DNA of 64,000 nucleotides from Dinoroseobacter sp039192165 (GTDB lineage Bacteria > Pseudomonadota > Alphaproteobacteria > Rhodobacterales > Rhodobacteraceae). The stretch spans positions 310,001 through 374,000 of the forward strand of contig JBCCXD010000001.1 of the NCBI GenBank assembly GCA_039192165.1, read 5' to 3'. A program made the translations under genes and the position numbers. This document shows, in pieces, positions 63,374 through 64,000 of the stretch; position 1 is the first letter of the stretch, and each line of letters opens with the position of its first letter. The notes beneath the pieces were generated by a model. It was given only the letters and a program-made list of their open reading frames with translations. It did not search any database and was not told the origin of the DNA.

Positions 63374-64000
63374 TTATTCCGCAGCAATTGGAGCGGTCGC
63401 CTTCCCTCGCGCCATGGCGCTCAGCTCGGCCATCAGGCTCGACGCGCGCGCGATCGGATTGGTCAGGTAAAAGTCAGATATTGCCCCCTGAAAGTCGGCG
63501 TCCGCAGGGGCGGTCAAAGGCAGCGGCTGCCAGTCGTTTTCCGGAACCGCGTCAACCGCTTTGAGATGCGGCACCTCTGCAACCAGCGCCTGCCTTAACT
63601 GTGGCAGGCTGTCATAGGGCAGCTGAGCCCCAACTTCTGCCGAAAGCGCCCTCAGGATCGCCCAGTTTTCCTTTGCGTCACCGGGGGCAAACCCGGCACG
63701 AAGGGCCAGTTGCGGGCGCCCTTCGGTGTTGACGAAGAGCCCCTGCTCTTCGGTGTAAGCGGCCCCTGGAAGGATCACGTCCGCCCGGTGGGCGCCGCGG
63801 TCTCCGTGGCTGCCCTGATAGATCACAAAAGCGCCGGGATCTATGTCGACTTCGTCCGCGCCAAGGTTGTAGATCACCTCCGCACCATCGACGGCCGCTT
63901 TCAGCCCGCCTTCGGTCACACAGCCCGCATCAAGAGCACCAACACGACCGGCGGCGGTATGGAGCACCAGCATCCTCGCGCCCATGCGTTCAGTCAGCGC
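63374..64000 (-). CDS. nuoG: NADH-quinone oxidoreductase subunit G, C-terminal part (cut by window edge)
   Basis: This is the last ~208 residues of NuoG, the large iron-sulfur subunit of complex I; its N terminus is beyond the window. The visible region is the molybdopterin-oxidoreductase-like domain: YNLGADEVDI, VIYQGSHGDRGAHRADVILPGAAYTEEQG and VNTEGRPQ. The frame is open to base 64000. Three [Fe-S] clusters would be in the missing part. Confidence 0.92.
   Translation of the reverse strand, partial: ALTERMGARMLVLHTAAGRVGALDAGCVTEGGLKAAVDGAEVIYNLGADEVDIDPGAFVIYQGSHGDRGAHRADVILPGAAYTEEQGLFVNTEGRPQLALRAGFAPGDAKENWAILRALSAEVGAQLPYDSLPQLRQALVAEVPHLKAVDAVPENDWQPLPLTAPADADFQGAISDFYLTNPIARASSLMAELSAMARGKATAPIAAE

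Overview
The window looks like a chromosomal segment of a member of the Rhodobacteraceae (Roseobacter-type alphaproteobacterium). The inference rests on GC-rich coding sequence, and on gene neighbourhoods and protein variants familiar from that family: nuoN-birA-coaX-rnj, radA-cvpA-purF, a sulfite reductase operon with DUF2849 and DUF934 genes, coxDE-type genes, VPLPA-CTERM sorting, and a GTTC-N7-GTTC LexA box. I found no rRNA or tRNA gene, CRISPR array, prophage or insertion sequence. The organism assignment is from memory of families, not from a database search.

Layout. 1-2.5 kb: the end of a nucleoside hydrolase, the AMPylase SelO and an Lrp-type regulator. 2.6-8.2 kb: an assimilatory sulfur operon (cysG, DUF2849, cysI, APS-reductase-type cysH, DUF934) followed by ferredoxin-NADP reductase. 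8.2-12.1 kb: a small membrane-anchored protein, infC (probably with an AUA start) and a yqiJ-yqiK flotillin pair. 12.1-16.3 kb: a minus-strand accessory module for molybdenum hydroxylases (molybdopterin-binding protein, XdhC, CoxE-like VWA, CoxD/MoxR-like ATPase) without its enzyme. 16.4-19.0 kb: glutaryl-CoA dehydrogenase, then a TetR regulator divergent from an AhpD-like protein with three matching operators.

19.0-26.6 kb: a complete urease operon read right to left (ureD-A-B-C-E-F-G). Extra genes are embedded in it: a 35-residue ORF, a Lys/Ala/Pro-tailed phasin-like protein, a second small phasin-like protein, two DUF1127 proteins and a carboxymuconolactone-decarboxylase-like protein. 26.8-34.9 kb: pyrC, pyrE, dnaB (with an upstream DnaA box), a secreted DUF1194 protein, alr, an MlaE/MlaF-type ABC transporter and a PqiA-like membrane protein. 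35-43.3 kb: radA, cvpA, a periplasmic rhodanese, a DUF3604 protein, purF, bioY, an SDR and an NTF2-like protein. 43.4-51.5 kb: prfC, a VPLPA-CTERM surface protein, a DEAD-box helicase, a divergent alkaline phosphatase, RNase J and coaX. 51.5-64 kb: birA and the distal half of the respiratory complex I operon (nuoN back to the end of nuoG).

The most interesting region is the nuo operon. Between nuoH and nuoL it carries seven non-nuo reading frames, several translationally coupled through start/stop overlaps. Four encode predicted exported proteins with exactly four cysteines each in the mature part, and two of these look like diverged paralogs. One 27-codon frame is an internally deleted copy of the neighbouring carboxymuconolactone-decarboxylase-like gene. 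Other leads are the embedded urease-operon genes, a degenerate alkaline phosphatase, a perfect LexA box and several clean operator palindromes.
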